21,688 bases of DNA from Hamiltosporidium magnivora. Its lineage: Eukaryota > Microsporidia > Dubosqiidae. This document shows positions 1-11,590 of the stretch, in pieces. The stretch covers positions 1 through 21,688 of the forward strand of contig PITI01000108.1 in assembly GCA_004325065.1 (NCBI GenBank), written 5' to 3'. Every line of letters begins with the position of its first letter. Position 1 is the stretch's first letter. The notes beneath the pieces were generated by a model. The model saw only the letters and a list, made by a program, of their open reading frames with translations, did not search any database and was not told where the DNA came from. Both the position numbers and the translations under genes were made by a program.

Positions 1-445
1 AAAAGCATGGAAACCTAGCCTTGCTCACTCGGGTTAGAAGACTTAGCGCCTGGGAGATATAAAAATAAAAACCATTAAAATCCGGGAGAGCCAAGTAGCC
101 GGTTATACCTGTTGTTATGACATTGCACTGTCTAGGTGGACCCCATGTAAATCTCTGAAATATATCTTAGCTAGAAGTTTATTGGGTTCAGAAAATGTAA
201 CTAAGTGGGAATGATGCATAGTCTTGGAGGGAGACTTAAGGGGGCTTCGGCCTTCGATCACACTCCATGCAACGGACAGTAACGAACTCCAGACAACTAC
301 TTCGCCTATTAATTTGGTTCACAACACCTGTTAGATGAAAGGCTTTGGGACGTAGGTATCGCAGGAGGTACTGATGGAGTGCTGGGGTAGCAGTTATTTA
401 TGTTAAACCTAGAACTGCGTTAATGCCATGAAAACAAATATAACA
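1..445. other. GC-richer block of unknown identity, possibly retroelement 3' end or structured RNA
   Basis: This block is clearly richer in G and C than the rest of the window and stops abruptly near 445, where AT-rich DNA begins. No frame stays open over its length. One short frame from the left edge ends at 58-60 and could be the tail of a protein entering from outside. On the minus strand about 67 codons are open between roughly 320 and 118, without a convincing start. The RNA could fold locally: GGC-TTCG-GCC near 243-252 forms a UUCG-capped hairpin. A GC-rich, structured, non-coding segment following a stop codon would suit the 3' untranslated region of a non-LTR retrotransposon. It lacks the conserved landmarks of LSU or SSU rRNA, such as the sarcin-ricin loop. 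The identity is inference only. Confidence 0.35.
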
Positions 446-3400
446 CTTGCCACTATTTTAAAAAGGTGATAATTTTAAAAAAAGTTTATTTTAATTAAAA
501 TATTGTATTTTAAAAATACACCAATGGTCAAATAATGCCCAAACTTTTAATTATTTTTTTCGCGAACTTAATTTTCTAATATTCGAATTTTTATATGTAG
601 CAATATGTATTCAAGTCTGTCATACAAGTAAACTTAAAATTATGTTAAAGACAGATTTTCGCTATCTTTTTAGACGAACCATGGAAATATCTGGCTAATA
701 AAGCACAAATTTGCATTGAATATTCTCTCTTTATGCTTTTGGATATCTATGCATATTCGATTCTGAAAACGCAAGCTGTTATAGATACTTCTTACGGCAT
801 AGATGAATTTTTTTGAGCAACTTGCATTTTTCAGTGATTCTCGATTATTATTTTTTGCATTTGTTTAAATACTTTAAATGAAAAAAAATATTCATTATCT
901 CAAAATTGGGCATTATACCAATTATTTTAGTAAGAAATCTTCTTTACGAAATAATTCTTTTCATTTCTTGCAATATTACAATTGCTATCATCAGGTTTAA
1001 GAAAATGAAAATTTTGGTTTAAGCAGTTAGTACTTTTAACCATATTTTCGGCTTATAGGAATATTTCTTAATCTATGTAATTTTCTATGTATAATAGCAA
1101 TGTTTCTAGACTTTTCATTTTATATAAAAACGAGCATTTCAATATGATCTACCTTGTTTTTTGTAATTCTATTTTTCTGATTTATTTCTTGTTTTTGGAA
1201 AGAGATTTGTTCGTTTTTGTCCATGATTTTTCTTTAAAAGATTTCCGAATATGATGTTTAAATCTATGCATTGGTTACAGGTTACATATTTTCTTATAAA
1301 ATCTTTCTTTTGTCAAGTGCAAATAATTGCTTTTAAAGCACAATTTTGGAAGGCTAAACCAATTTTTAAAAACAGAGTTAATTTTTATATAAAATAAATC
1401 AAAAACTTGGTTTCTTGCATATTATTAATTGTCTTTTTGTAAATATTTTATCATTTTCGCCGATATCCCTCTTAATATTACCGGGTAAAGAAATTTTCAA
1501 AAAACTAAATTCTTCAAAATTCCCTTTGGTACCAAAAAAATTTCTGTTTTGTTTCTCGAACGATTTTATATTATCTGCAGCGTGATATCTTACGGTTTTT
1601 TTATAATTTCGCTATATGGAATTTTTATACAATATATTCGAATGAGGTAAATCATGCTTAAATAGCATGATGATCATAATGAGAGGAGTTTATAATACAG
1701 AATATAAGAAGTTAGTTCAGTCATTTAATCGTTTAGTATAATTTTTTTGACCAGCTTTTTAATCATTAAGATTTCTAAATATAGATGATATCTACTTGAA
1801 TACAATTAAATTTCTTTGTTGGCAACTAATAGAATCGCCAAAGCTTCTGTTTTAAAAAGTACTGGATGTTAAGCTCGTAAAAACGAACTTTCTTTTGCAG
1901 TATAAAAAAAACTGCCAAAAAAATCTTAACTTTATTTTCTGAGCTATAGTCTCCTATCCAATTCAATAAGAATTTCTTAGTCTCATCTGATCTGTTTCTC
2001 GTATTGTTTTTCTAGTCATTCATTTGCAAATTATTACTCGCTTCGGGCCATTTCTAATAAAAAATTAAGCTTTTTTAACTGCTTATTTCTCTTCTTCTTT
2101 TATATTTACTTTAAATTTTCCAAAGTTTTAGCTTGGCTTTAATTTATGTCTGTTCAGTATTCTCCTATTTTATTCATTTTGTTCCTCTCTCAAAGAAATT
2201 TATTATTGTGGAGTGTTTTATTTGTCTGTATTAACCGTGTTTTCTAACGATATGCTTATTTTTTAATTTATTTATGCATAAATCCATACACATTTATTAA
2301 AATATTTTCAATTTAATCAAGTATAAAATTCCACAAAGCTATTCAAGAAAAATCTTTTTGTTAATTATTATTGAAAATATGAATAAATTACACAGAAGAA
2401 TAGTAGAAAAGCATCAATCGTATCATACAATTTTTAATGCAACGGTAAACTGCTTTTTAAAAACTCTTGCAAGATATGTTATTTTTTTAAAATCGAAAAA
2501 AAAAGAAAAATTAAAAAACCCAATCTATGATATTATTCTTTGATAACTAATACAATTTAGAAGTGTTTTCGGAAATTTATTTCAAATATTTTCTTGAACC
2601 AAAAGAATCGTTTTAATGTTTTATGTTCGATTTTACTCACAATTATTGGTTGTATAAGATTTATGAACAAATAGAAAGCGTCATTTTTTAATTGAAGCAC
2701 TCTTATTGGTGTCTCATATTTTTTGAACCAATTAAACGTTTCGAGGTGAGTCATCGTCGTCGAGACATTACTGAATAATATAAATGATTTTTTTCAAATT
2801 ATATAGCTACTGTCAACTTAAAGAAATTAGAATTGTTCAAAATGTTCGAGCATTTTAAAAAATATTTGAGCAAGTGTGAAAAAAATCATAGATTATAAGA
2901 AATCTTGACATAACCTGTACTTAGAAAGATTCTGATGATTGGATAAGCAGTTTTTAAAAATTTATTTGGTTTTTTCTTTTGATAAACCCAGTTTATTCAG
3001 CTATACATTGAAAGAATGCTTCATAACACCATATTTACATAACATATGTTTCGCATTTTATGAGTTAGGAAATATGAATCACCTAAAAAGAACGAACTCA
3101 ATAGTTCTCTATTAACCATCAGTAAGAAAAGACGATCAAAAAGATCAGGGATGTTTGAAGATTGAAATCATATATCCGAGAAGCCAATAATATTGCTAAT
3201 TGAAAAGCAAAAACCGCATCATAGAATATTGCCAAATTTATGTATGTTTAATTCAATAGAATATCAAATTGTATTACTATTAATTGATTGGGTAACAATA
3301 AAGTATTTTTGTCTTAGAATTTTTAATTCGCTCAAGTTTTTGATTTTTATTTAGCTACATAATTATTAATTCAATTTTACTCATACATATACTAAATAGA

Positions 3401-3609
3401 AAGCTTGGTTATAGAATCAAAAATTCAAATTTAGCTTCCAAACTCTCTTATTTATTGTTATATAAACTATTAGATGAAAAATTATATTTTAGTGCTTAAT
3501 ATAGAATATAAAATATGAAACTTAAACTTTATTCGTTAAAAAGGATCTTAAACGTAAATTCCATTGCCTAAAAACATAATTTATGTCTTCAAAATTATAG
3601 AATTGTTTT
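446..3609. other. AT-rich gene-free stretch
   Basis: No gene can be supported here. Stops are dense in all frames and only short chance-sized open frames occur. One of them, on the minus strand between about 2790 and 2557, gives some 78 codons with an ATG at 2754 and protein-like composition (it begins MTHLETFNWF), but has no CCC start signal and no recognisable motif, so it may be chance or a relic. A minus-strand AATAAA at 3528-3533 lies about 75 nt past the stop of the gene ending at 3610 and could serve as its polyadenylation signal. Confidence 0.6.
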
Positions 3610-5499
3610 TTAATTGATATATTTAAATTTATTATTAAATTCATTCATTCTTATATTCCAGGAATAATATGAAATATAAATTTCAAACTGATATTTTGGG
3701 CATAAAAAGCTTCTTACCTGTGAATAATAAAATACAAGAAAATTTAAAAGTAATTTTTTATCTTTTATGTTTTTATTATTCGAATCTATTATATCCATAC
3801 ACCATTTGTATTTGATTCTCATAGTGTTTACTCTACACTTATACTTTTTTCTTATTTTATATTCCGCTTGTACTTCTTTAATGAGTTGAAAAAAAAAGTC
3901 GATGATTTCTTCGAGTGCTTCATTTACTAAGAACTTGTCTAGATCTAAGAGATTTATTTCCGGCACTTTATTATCACGGAAAAACAAAAGCATTTTTCCG
4001 GTAAAGTTTTCCAAAGATTGAGACGGTTTAATCGAACGTATCATATTCGTATAAACTATAATAAGTTTTGTGATTCCAGGGATATAATATTTAAGCGATT
4101 TATTGTTAAAATCATAAATCTTAAATCTAAATTCTGTTAGCAGAATAAGCGCATATATTTTACCCACATTTTTTCCATCTTTACATCCATAAAGAATTCT
4201 CATAAATATAGATTTAAGAAAGAATATTTCTATATCTAAGTTCAATATTGGTATTCGTTGTTTATATGCTCTATTATGGGTTTTTGTGCCAGCTGACATT
4301 TTTATTGTAGGATCCTTCATATTTGACAATATGGTTTCCACCCGCGTAAATAATACATCAAATAGAAAACATGTATATAGAATATATCCATCTTGTATGT
4401 TTTGCTCAAAACCGGTATTATAAATATTTTTGATCGCTATAAGCTCATGTAAAAAGTAAATTTCTGCGCATGTTTTGAGTTTATCTAAAACATTCATAAA
4501 TCCATTTTTATTGATAAAACTTGATAAATAAGCGCCTTGAAGTTTTATTTTGTTGTTTCTTTCATATTCTACCAATTTCAATGCAAATGAAAACATTCTA
4601 TCAATATCCCTTAAAACATCACTTCTAAAACTCGTTTTTAGAAACAATTTTTCTTCTTTTAACATGTCAGAAATATTTTCGTCATTTAAAATATGATTTG
4701 TATTGTTCACATGTACTTTATTAGGTAGTTCTTCATCAATATTATTCAAAAATGCTTTTATATTTTGAATAAACCCCTTTATTTTAGCCTTTATGTTTAA
4801 CTCATCACTTTGATTTCGATATCGGCTAGTTGGTAAGCATAATGTTTCAAATGTATTTATATGATCTAAAAAGTATTTTTTCGAATCAAAATTGATCTGT
4901 TCATGAATACTTTGTTGTTCAGCTGTGGAATAACTTGAAGGTATTTTTATTTCATTTGGAAATTGATTTGAAGTAGAGACAGCGTCGCATGAATATTTAG
5001 TGCCGTGATATTCCTCTAAATTCGGAACACGGTGTTTTTTGGTTTCTTCATTACTTTTATATTTTGATAATGAATTGGTACTTTCATTATGAACGGAAGT
5101 TGTTGTATCTATTAAAATACCCGTGTCTGTTTTTGTTTTCATATTTAATTGGTCGATCTTATGAGAACAAAATGTATAAATCGAATTATCATTACTCGAG
5201 GTATTTTCTGGACTAACTTTGTTAAAAATATTCCATTCGGATTTCTGCCTACTGATTTCAAGTCTTCTTTTTTTGTTTATTAGGTCTATTATATGGTTTA
5301 ACTTATCCCGTTTTGTCTTCCTTTTGATGAATTCACATTCCGAACTGCCTCGTGCATTAACTGAAGTCATATAATTCGAATTAACAGTTTGATCATTATA
5401 TACAGATAATGAATTGTCTTCTTTTGATACAGTTGCACTGTTTATAAATCCTATAAAACATTTTGAAAACTTGCAAATGAACAATAGCATGGCAAACAT
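3610..5499 (-). CDS. Putative secreted or membrane-anchored protein of unknown function, 629 aa
   Basis: The function is not recognised. The protein begins with a hydrophobic stretch (residues 2-21, interrupted by Lys10 and Lys13) that could be a signal peptide or anchor. Residues about 22-210 are polar, rich in Ser, Thr, Asn and Lys, and probably disordered, with a basic patch near 60-80. From about 215 to 600 the protein looks alpha-helical and globular, with hydrophobic and aromatic residues in helical spacing and scattered cysteines. ATG at 5499 is the first in frame; a second at 5490 (Met4) is equally possible. Unlike the other four genes, neither start is preceded by CCC; the upstream sequence is a TATA-like AT run. 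A segment around residues 329-400 aligns loosely with residues 156-226 of the 480-residue protein at 12344-13786, so the two may be distant members of one lineage-specific exported family. The reading frame itself is secure because of its length in AT-rich DNA. Confidence 0.85.
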   Translation of the reverse strand: MFAMLLFICKFSKCFIGFINSATVSKEDNSLSVYNDQTVNSNYMTSVNARGSSECEFIKRKTKRDKLNHIIDLINKKRRLEISRQKSEWNIFNKVSPENTSSNDNSIYTFCSHKIDQLNMKTKTDTGILIDTTTSVHNESTNSLSKYKSNEETKKHRVPNLEEYHGTKYSCDAVSTSNQFPNEIKIPSSYSTAEQQSIHEQINFDSKKYFLDHINTFETLCLPTSRYRNQSDELNIKAKIKGFIQNIKAFLNNIDEELPNKVHVNNTNHILNDENISDMLKEEKLFLKTSFRSDVLRDIDRMFSFALKLVEYERNNKIKLQGAYLSSFINKNGFMNVLDKLKTCAEIYFLHELIAIKNIYNTGFEQNIQDGYILYTCFLFDVLFTRVETILSNMKDPTIKMSAGTKTHNRAYKQRIPILNLDIEIFFLKSIFMRILYGCKDGKNVGKIYALILLTEFRFKIYDFNNKSLKYYIPGITKLIIVYTNMIRSIKPSQSLENFTGKMLLFFRDNKVPEINLLDLDKFLVNEALEEIIDFFFQLIKEVQAEYKIRKKYKCRVNTMRIKYKWCMDIIDSNNKNIKDKKLLLNFLVFYYSQVRSFLCPKYQFEIYISYYSWNIRMNEFNNKFKYIN

Positions 5500-5661
5500 G
5501 AAGAAAATTATATAAATAGTTATTAAATGTGGAAAAACAATTTGATATTTTCTATATATAGAGCTAATAAGGTTTTAATAATTGATCACCTAAGATATTT
5601 CTTTTAATGGATAATTCTGATTCTCTATACTGAAGTGTATATAATTTTTGGTAGTTTTAAC

Positions 5662-6239
5662 CTAATTTGAATTTTTATAAGAATGATTCTTTTTATGGAT
5701 CGGAGCACTATCTTTTGAATAACTCCGCTCTTTTAACAATTTTCTTTCGGCTTCCATATTGAGACTAAATTTTTTTGCCTCAAAAAATAAGTATTCTAGA
5801 TCTTCTTTATTAATTAACTCATTTTTCTGTTGTCTAATTTATGATCGAATGTCTAAAGGGAATAAAGGCGATACATGGCGCGTATGAATTTTCTTTTATC
5901 AAATATACCGTTTGGCATGTATATACCCTTTTCAAAAGTGTTACATTGATATTTCACAAGAAATCCTGGTGTCATGTTTAATTTTTGTTTTCTAGAACCG
6001 ACTAAGCTATATTTCGATGTATAGGATTAAACACATGCTAATCATTGATAATTTCGAATCGCTAACATTCTGAAATGATATGCTAATGTATGATGAGGAA
6101 CACAGGATAGCAAGAGTTTCGGAATCAGCTCTGAACTAGTCAATTTATCACGAGAAGTTGTATTCAGAATGTTTTATGTAACGGCTGGTGTAGAGTTATT
6201 ATGTTTGGCCTTGTATTGTGTAAAATGAGCTATATCAAT
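5662..6239 (-). pseudogene. Decayed protein-coding gene, unidentified
   Basis: One minus-strand frame (codon low coordinates divisible by 3) gives continuous protein-like sequence from about 6239 down to 5823, interrupted by in-frame stops at 6174-6176, 6042-6044, 6027-6029 and 5853-5855. Another stop at 6240-6242 marks the top. The longest open segments are 57 codons (5856-6026, including NMTPGFLVKYQCNTFEKG) and 43 codons (6045-6173, including DKLTSSELIPKLLLSC). Around 5825-5838 the frame shifts, and a charged, helix-like tail (KEDLEYLFFEAKKFSLNMEA) continues to a stop at 5662-5664. About 190 residues of plausible protein with four stops and one frameshift fit a pseudogene better than chance. 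I do not recognise the family. It lies directly upstream of the 629-residue gene on the same strand but does not join its frame. Confidence 0.5.
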
Positions 6240-6345
6240 TTAGATAAATAAAAAGCAATTTAATCGGGGAATAATATCACCCGTTTCTAGTTTCGAACTC
6301 CGATTGATTTAATTTTTAAATAAACTTGTCACAGTACCATTAAAT

Positions 6346-6676
6346 ATGGCTACCGAAAATAAAAAATCTAAAAGCATCACTAGCAGAGAGTCTAAAAATC
6401 GGTTGATCAATAAATTTGGTGGCATTGGACAATCAGAGAAGCAATATTTTTGGGTTAAAATATAAAGATATTGAGACTTTTATTTGTAAAATCATGTTTA
6501 GAAGCAGACAAATGTCTCTTGTTGAACAACGTACAGACGGGCAAAAAATCTATTTCTCGATTAATAACATACAAATGTTTATTTAAGAATCTTTTTCAAT
6601 TGCGCGAATTTGTACAATAAAATCCGCACATATGTATTTTCTTCTAACTTTTCTGCAAATATTGAAAACCATTTAG
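6346..6676 (+). pseudogene. Decayed protein-coding gene, unidentified, divergent from the relic at 5662-6239
   Basis: An ATG at 6346 opens a 39-codon frame (beginning MATENKKSKSITSRESKNRL) that ends at TAA 6463-6465. A protein-like frame continues one base off, from 6461, with IETFICKIMFRSRQMSLVEQ, to a TAA at 6584-6586. The same frame then gives 29 more codons to TAG 6674-6676. Repairing one frameshift and one stop would give about 110 residues. A third frame over the same DNA is also fairly open, so the reading is not certain. Its start lies about 100 nt from the top of the opposing relic, in the arrangement of two divergent genes sharing one upstream region. The family is not recognised. 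Confidence 0.35.
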
Positions 6677-7164
6677 AGATTCAAATGTCGAATATTCTAA
6701 GAAGCAATTGGAATATATTCCAGTTTTGTTTTATGATAAAAAAATAGAAAATACTTTTTAGAAATTTAAGATATAACTTTGATTGGAAATGTCGTAAAAG
6801 CAGTAAAATTGGAACTCGTTAAAAATTGTCGTTTCCTACACAAATTAGATAAAACTCTTTTGTAATATATTCTCTCTGTCTTGATGTGATTACCCTGTAA
6901 TCATATTAAGTCGTTTAATAATTTTTATTTATTAATTGTGTGAAAATTAAATTCAAGAAAACAGATCGATTTAGCTTCATACGCATCAAAAAAAGAGAAG
7001 AAAAATATTTTTAAAACGTTGTAAATGCATTAGCTTTTAAAAAGATATTTGTATTTTTGTGCGACACCTGATGAGATTTACAAGTTATTTAGTGAAAGAA
7101 ATGGTTATATTACTTGTTTATTTAACGAAAAAAAATTCTATATAAAATCTTGAGTGCAATATAT

Positions 7165-7371
7165 ATGAAGGGTATAAATCTAAAGACCTTTTTAATTCAT
7201 TTTGAACTAAATTATACTTGCTACCGGATTGATTTCTTTCGAATCTGCAATCGCCCTATACAAAGTCAAATTTCCAGGCCTATTAACGTAGGAAGTTCAG
7301 TATATAATGGCTTATTCATTCGCAAAAATGACCGATGGTTAGTCAGGAAAAATTTCTTGCCGATTAGTTAA
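7165..7371 (+). pseudogene. Short open frame in a coding-like relic, 68 aa
   Basis: ATG at 7165 opens 68 codons to a TAA at 7369-7371. The second half (from ICNRPIQSQISRPINVGSSV) uses richer codons than the surrounding AT-rich DNA and looks protein-like. After the stop, a different frame stays coding-like to about 7500 with one stop inside, which suggests a frameshifted relic rather than a complete small gene. There is no CCC before the ATG. It could be a remnant of the same decayed region as 5662-6676 or of a mobile element; nothing identifies it. Confidence 0.25.
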
Positions 7372-7956
7372 GTGTTTAGATGAAAATAGAATTTTTGACA
7401 AATCTAAAGATTATTTGACATACAAGGAATTTTAACACAGCGAATGGCCTTCTAATTTGAACAATTTATTCGTATTTGTGTTAAAACGAACATGAATTAA
7501 ATTTAAAATTACAAACTAGCAAAAAAAAGGTTTTTAACGTTTGATGAAACAAAGCATTCGAAGTCATATCATAAATTTTCAATTGTAAGCTTATTTCCAA
7601 TAAATATATTTCTTTGTGAATCTAAAAATTCTTGCAGATCAAGTGTCTAGTTAGGAATCTGATAAATTAAATTGAAAAGAATTGCAGTTATATAATTATT
7701 AAACGAAATTTTTCGAAATTTACCTATTCCAAGATTTTACAAAAATATCGAAATTCCTTCTATCAATGCGCATAACATCGCATAATGACACAATTTGATC
7801 ATTTTTGAGGAAATTTTTTGAAGTTTTGAGATTTATTAATTTTTTTAATCCATTTATATTTGATGTAAAAAAATACTCGTTATGAAGAATAACATGGAAG
7901 CAATTTAAACATCAGATCATCAAATATATTAAAATAACTGCAAAAAAAGAAATAAT

Positions 7957-7975
7957 AAAAACCTTAAAGGTTTTT
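7957..7975. repeat. 19-nt near-perfect palindrome
   Basis: Nine-base arms, AAAAACCTT and AAGGTTTTT, are separated by a single A, within gene-free AT-rich DNA. It could form a small cruciform or hairpin, but no adjacent gene gives it a role and it may be chance. Confidence 0.4.
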
Positions 7976-10319
7976 CCGAAGCTTTAAATTGTTTAAAAAT
8001 ATTTATGACGCTTTTTATCAAACTTCTCTTCTAAATTTGCCAATTAGTCATAATTTAACAAATAAATTATAAAAAAGCTGACAATCTAATTATACTATCG
8101 ATGAATCTTATTCTGAGTGTTCTCACAAAAGATGAAGAAATATAAAATTAATTAAACTAATTCTAATCAATTTACAAAACTAAAAACTGCATCAAATTTT
8201 TTGTTTTTTGATGAAAAATTTGTGTAGATTATGTTTGCAAGTTCATTTTTTAGTTAAATGTCAATTATTGAAGTTTTTTCTAATAGTTCCGGACTTTTTA
8301 TTCTAGTTTTTTCATAGAGTAAGATTTAGAGATGATGAACTCAATAAATACTATTTTTAAATTGTGACACGAAGCAAAATTCTTTGCTTTTCACATCTAA
8401 ATAATACTCTTGGAAATTCATTTAACAATTTTTACAAATATTGTTTTTTGGCATTCAACTCATCAAATCATCTTTTTTGATCAAACCGCATATTTTATTT
8501 TACATATAAGCGCAGATCGCTTACCAATTTCCAATTTCGAATCTATTACCATTTTATACTAATCTTTATGTAATTCGGTGTATCCTTTTTCGAAGTGTCA
8601 AAAAGATCCCAAATAACTGTATCCTCGCCTACATCTGGATTCAGAATTGTACTATTTTAAAAATGATTCTTTATATTAATGATTCTTAATTTGTTTTTTT
8701 CTGATCCGACATATGATTTTGATCTTATTAAGAGCTTTAAACTTAATAGAAAATATCCTAGCTTTGCTTTTTCTTAGTGTTTTAAAACACCTTTAACTTC
8801 ATTGAAATTGTTCCCAGGTACTTAAAAACAGAGATTTTTCAATCTGTAAGAATCTTTCTCAAAAGAAATTCAACCAGGTTTATATATTAAATCGTGAATA
8901 TAATTCTCTTACATTCATATATCTTGCATAGAAATTTCTTGGATTTTGCGGTTAAAGTTTTCATAGACTATTAATATTATTTAGCCTTGATTCCAAATTA
9001 AACAAATTATTTGTGACTTCAATAAAATAGTTATTTACTTGGATATTCTGCGGCTTATGTTTGATTTTAGCCTAAAGAGCATTTCATACAATTTGAAGCA
9101 AAGCAATATATAAATAATGTATGGCATGTGCCATATCTTTATAAGTTCCAAGTGATTAGAAGTATCGCTATTTAGAAATACTTTATCGTTTTACACAACC
9201 AAAGTCACTTAATTTAACGAATAATTTTCATACGAAATCTAATTGCTTTAAGTTTTTTGTCAGAAAATTTACAAATATTGGTTCTTGTGCTTGATTACAA
9301 TCCATAAAAAATTTATAAGCTAGAATACTATATTTATAATGGTTTTCAAGTGTCTTCCTTACTGCAAATATTGATCACCAGTCGAGTTCTAAATTCAAAA
9401 TTCCTGTGATATTTGCCAAGAAAGCTATTTCATACTACGCTTTTCTGTTTGTAATTATTCTTAGAGAAAATTGTACCAACATATATGTTAGCAGATTTCT
9501 CTATGCTTTCAAATTGTATTTTTGAGATTTTTTTATGTACTTACAGTACCAGTGTGAAACTTCCTAATTAGGTATTTTATTTTTCATATAATTTGTATTT
9601 AACTGTGTATAGTTTTCTCGAGAAATCTTTCCATGCATTGAGAATTCTTAACGATTCCTTTTGGTAACATAATTGGTCTCTAGAGTTACGAAAACATGAT
9701 TTATCCTTGCTATAGTTGGCTTCAAGACAATGATCTAAAATAATTAATAAAGTCTTTATTCAAATAGCAACAAATATTTGGTTCATGGCACTTCCTGGAT
9801 TGGGGTTAACCCGAAATTCGGCCGATGATGTTACTTACATATTTCATTTTTGGTAAATTATGGCCAAGAAGACATGGATACTGATAAAATCAATTAATAT
9901 GCTTATTAAAATTTTGTTTATATACACAACCTCATGTGAATATATGATTCAAAAACGATGATTCATTTTAAGATCATTACGAACGTCCATACATAGATGG
10001 TATTTTTTATTACTGTGATTTTTCATGTGCTAATATCTTCCGTGTGTTTCTAAGTCTTAGTTCTAACCTTTTTTTATTTTTTTGAGTTGTTACCAAGTAA
10101 AATAATTTTACCTACTTTTATCCTAGTATAAATATAAGAAGTATATTAGATATTCATTTTTAGGTATATAAAATATTAATATCAGGTACGTTATTATATC
10201 GAAAAATTGACTTTATATCTTTAGTATGATTTATTTCATTTTTAATTTTTATTTGTTTATTATGCCGAATAGAATATGAACTAACTCCCTATAATCCCAA
10301 GTTATAACAGATTAAAGGA

Positions 10320-10650
10320 GGACCGAAATAAATAAATACCTAAGGATGAAGATGAAATGGGTTCCAGTGATTGAGAAAAAAATACATGAGCCATATATAG
10401 ACAATGCAAAACAACAATTTTTGCAAGATAACCATAAAAATAGACTTATCGCGTGCGGGATATACCAATAACCCCAAGTTAATCCTAGAACGGGGAGTTA
10501 CTAAGAACCGAAGATTAACCGGATTTGCTCTATATTTTTCCAACGTTTTATCTGGTTTATCCTTTACGTTTAGACTCCAATTTCTACAATTTGTCAATAT
10601 ATCTAAAGCTTCTTTGGTTCACTATTTAAGTATTCTTAAAGCTTTGTAAT
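10320..10650. pseudogene. GC-richer patch with open frames on both strands, probable relic
   Basis: This patch is visibly richer in G and C than its surroundings. On the minus strand about 90 codons are open, from 10616 to 10340, with protein-like content (KDKPDKTLEKYRANPVNLRF) but no ATG until late. On the plus strand one frame reads 42 residues (MKWVPVIEKKIHEPYIDNAK and onward) before a TAA, and another runs 81 codons from ATG 10404. The frames overlap and cannot all be real. The most likely reading is a piece of a decayed gene or mobile element whose strand I cannot decide. Confidence 0.25.
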
Positions 10651-11344
10651 CATATCAGGTCCCAGATAATATTTTTATCCCTTTCCTAAATATCTAATAT
10701 ATTCGCTAAATCTAAATACTCATGCTGTATTTTAATTTTATTTGCTTGTTTTTCTTGTTATTTTATAATATTCGATATATTTGTTCGTGTTTCGTAAAAA
10801 TGGTCTATTAATTTTCTGGTTTTTTGCGTAAAAAATTTGATTTGACCAAAATTCTTATTATAATTGCATGATCGCACTCTTGATCACACTTTGAGTTTTT
10901 TCTTAAATTAATTCAGCCCGATACACATCTTTGCTATTTGTTTGTCATTTTTTTTTCTGCAAAGTCACTATTAATCGACTTCATCTGATACATTAGTTGT
11001 ACCATTTTATGGCTTTATCTATTCGTTTCAATTTTTTTCGATGTAAAGACCATGCGATATAGCATACCCAAAGCTCTATATTGTAGGCTTCTGACGGTTT
11101 TAACGGTACGATTATCGATATCTGATTTTTTCTCGAGAAATTTTAACTTTATATGAGAGCTCTTCAAAAATGTACTCATTCACAATATTTCAAGCATTTT
11201 CGAGTTGATGAAACATCATAAAATTTTTATAAATTGCGTGTTTCAGGATTTCTGGGTAAGTTTATACATTTTTTTATAGATAAATAGCTTCTGGGAACAA
11301 TCATATCTTTGCTTTTGCAAAATAAACCGATACGGCTCACTTAT

Positions 11345-11590
11345 TTTCAAGTTTGGATATGATTCATCTCTTTCAATGTAGGTGGCCATATATACATTAT
11401 CTTCTTAATATTCAGGTCTTTATTAGAGAATTTTAAATCATGGCTTGGAAACTTTTATACATTTTTTTTAAATCATTTGCCTATTTTTATTAATTTATTT
11501 CTATCGCGTCTCCTCAGGGCGTGTTAACATACCAAGTTTGTTTCAAAACCAGCCCCTATATCTTGATTAAAGTAGTTGTTCATTTTTGGT
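11345..11590 (-). pseudogene. Coding-like relic with several stops
   Basis: One minus-strand frame reads from about 11578 to 11345 as a lysine- and asparagine-rich, protein-like sequence (including FPSHDLKFSNKDLNIKKIMY and IWPPTLKEMNHIQT), with three internal stops and no start. Its upper part covers a locally GC-richer patch. This is weak evidence for a decayed gene; chance is possible. Confidence 0.2.

Noticed and set aside
1..445. Ribosomal RNA or group I/II intron fragment
   Set aside because: The block looks RNA-like, but I found no sarcin-ricin loop, no SSU 3' decoding sequence and no group II domain V. A GTTCAG near 187 only vaguely resembles a group I R element, with no convincing partner.
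2358..2543. 61-codon plus-strand open frame
   Set aside because: It depends on a TTG start, has no CCC signal, is low in complexity and has no motif.
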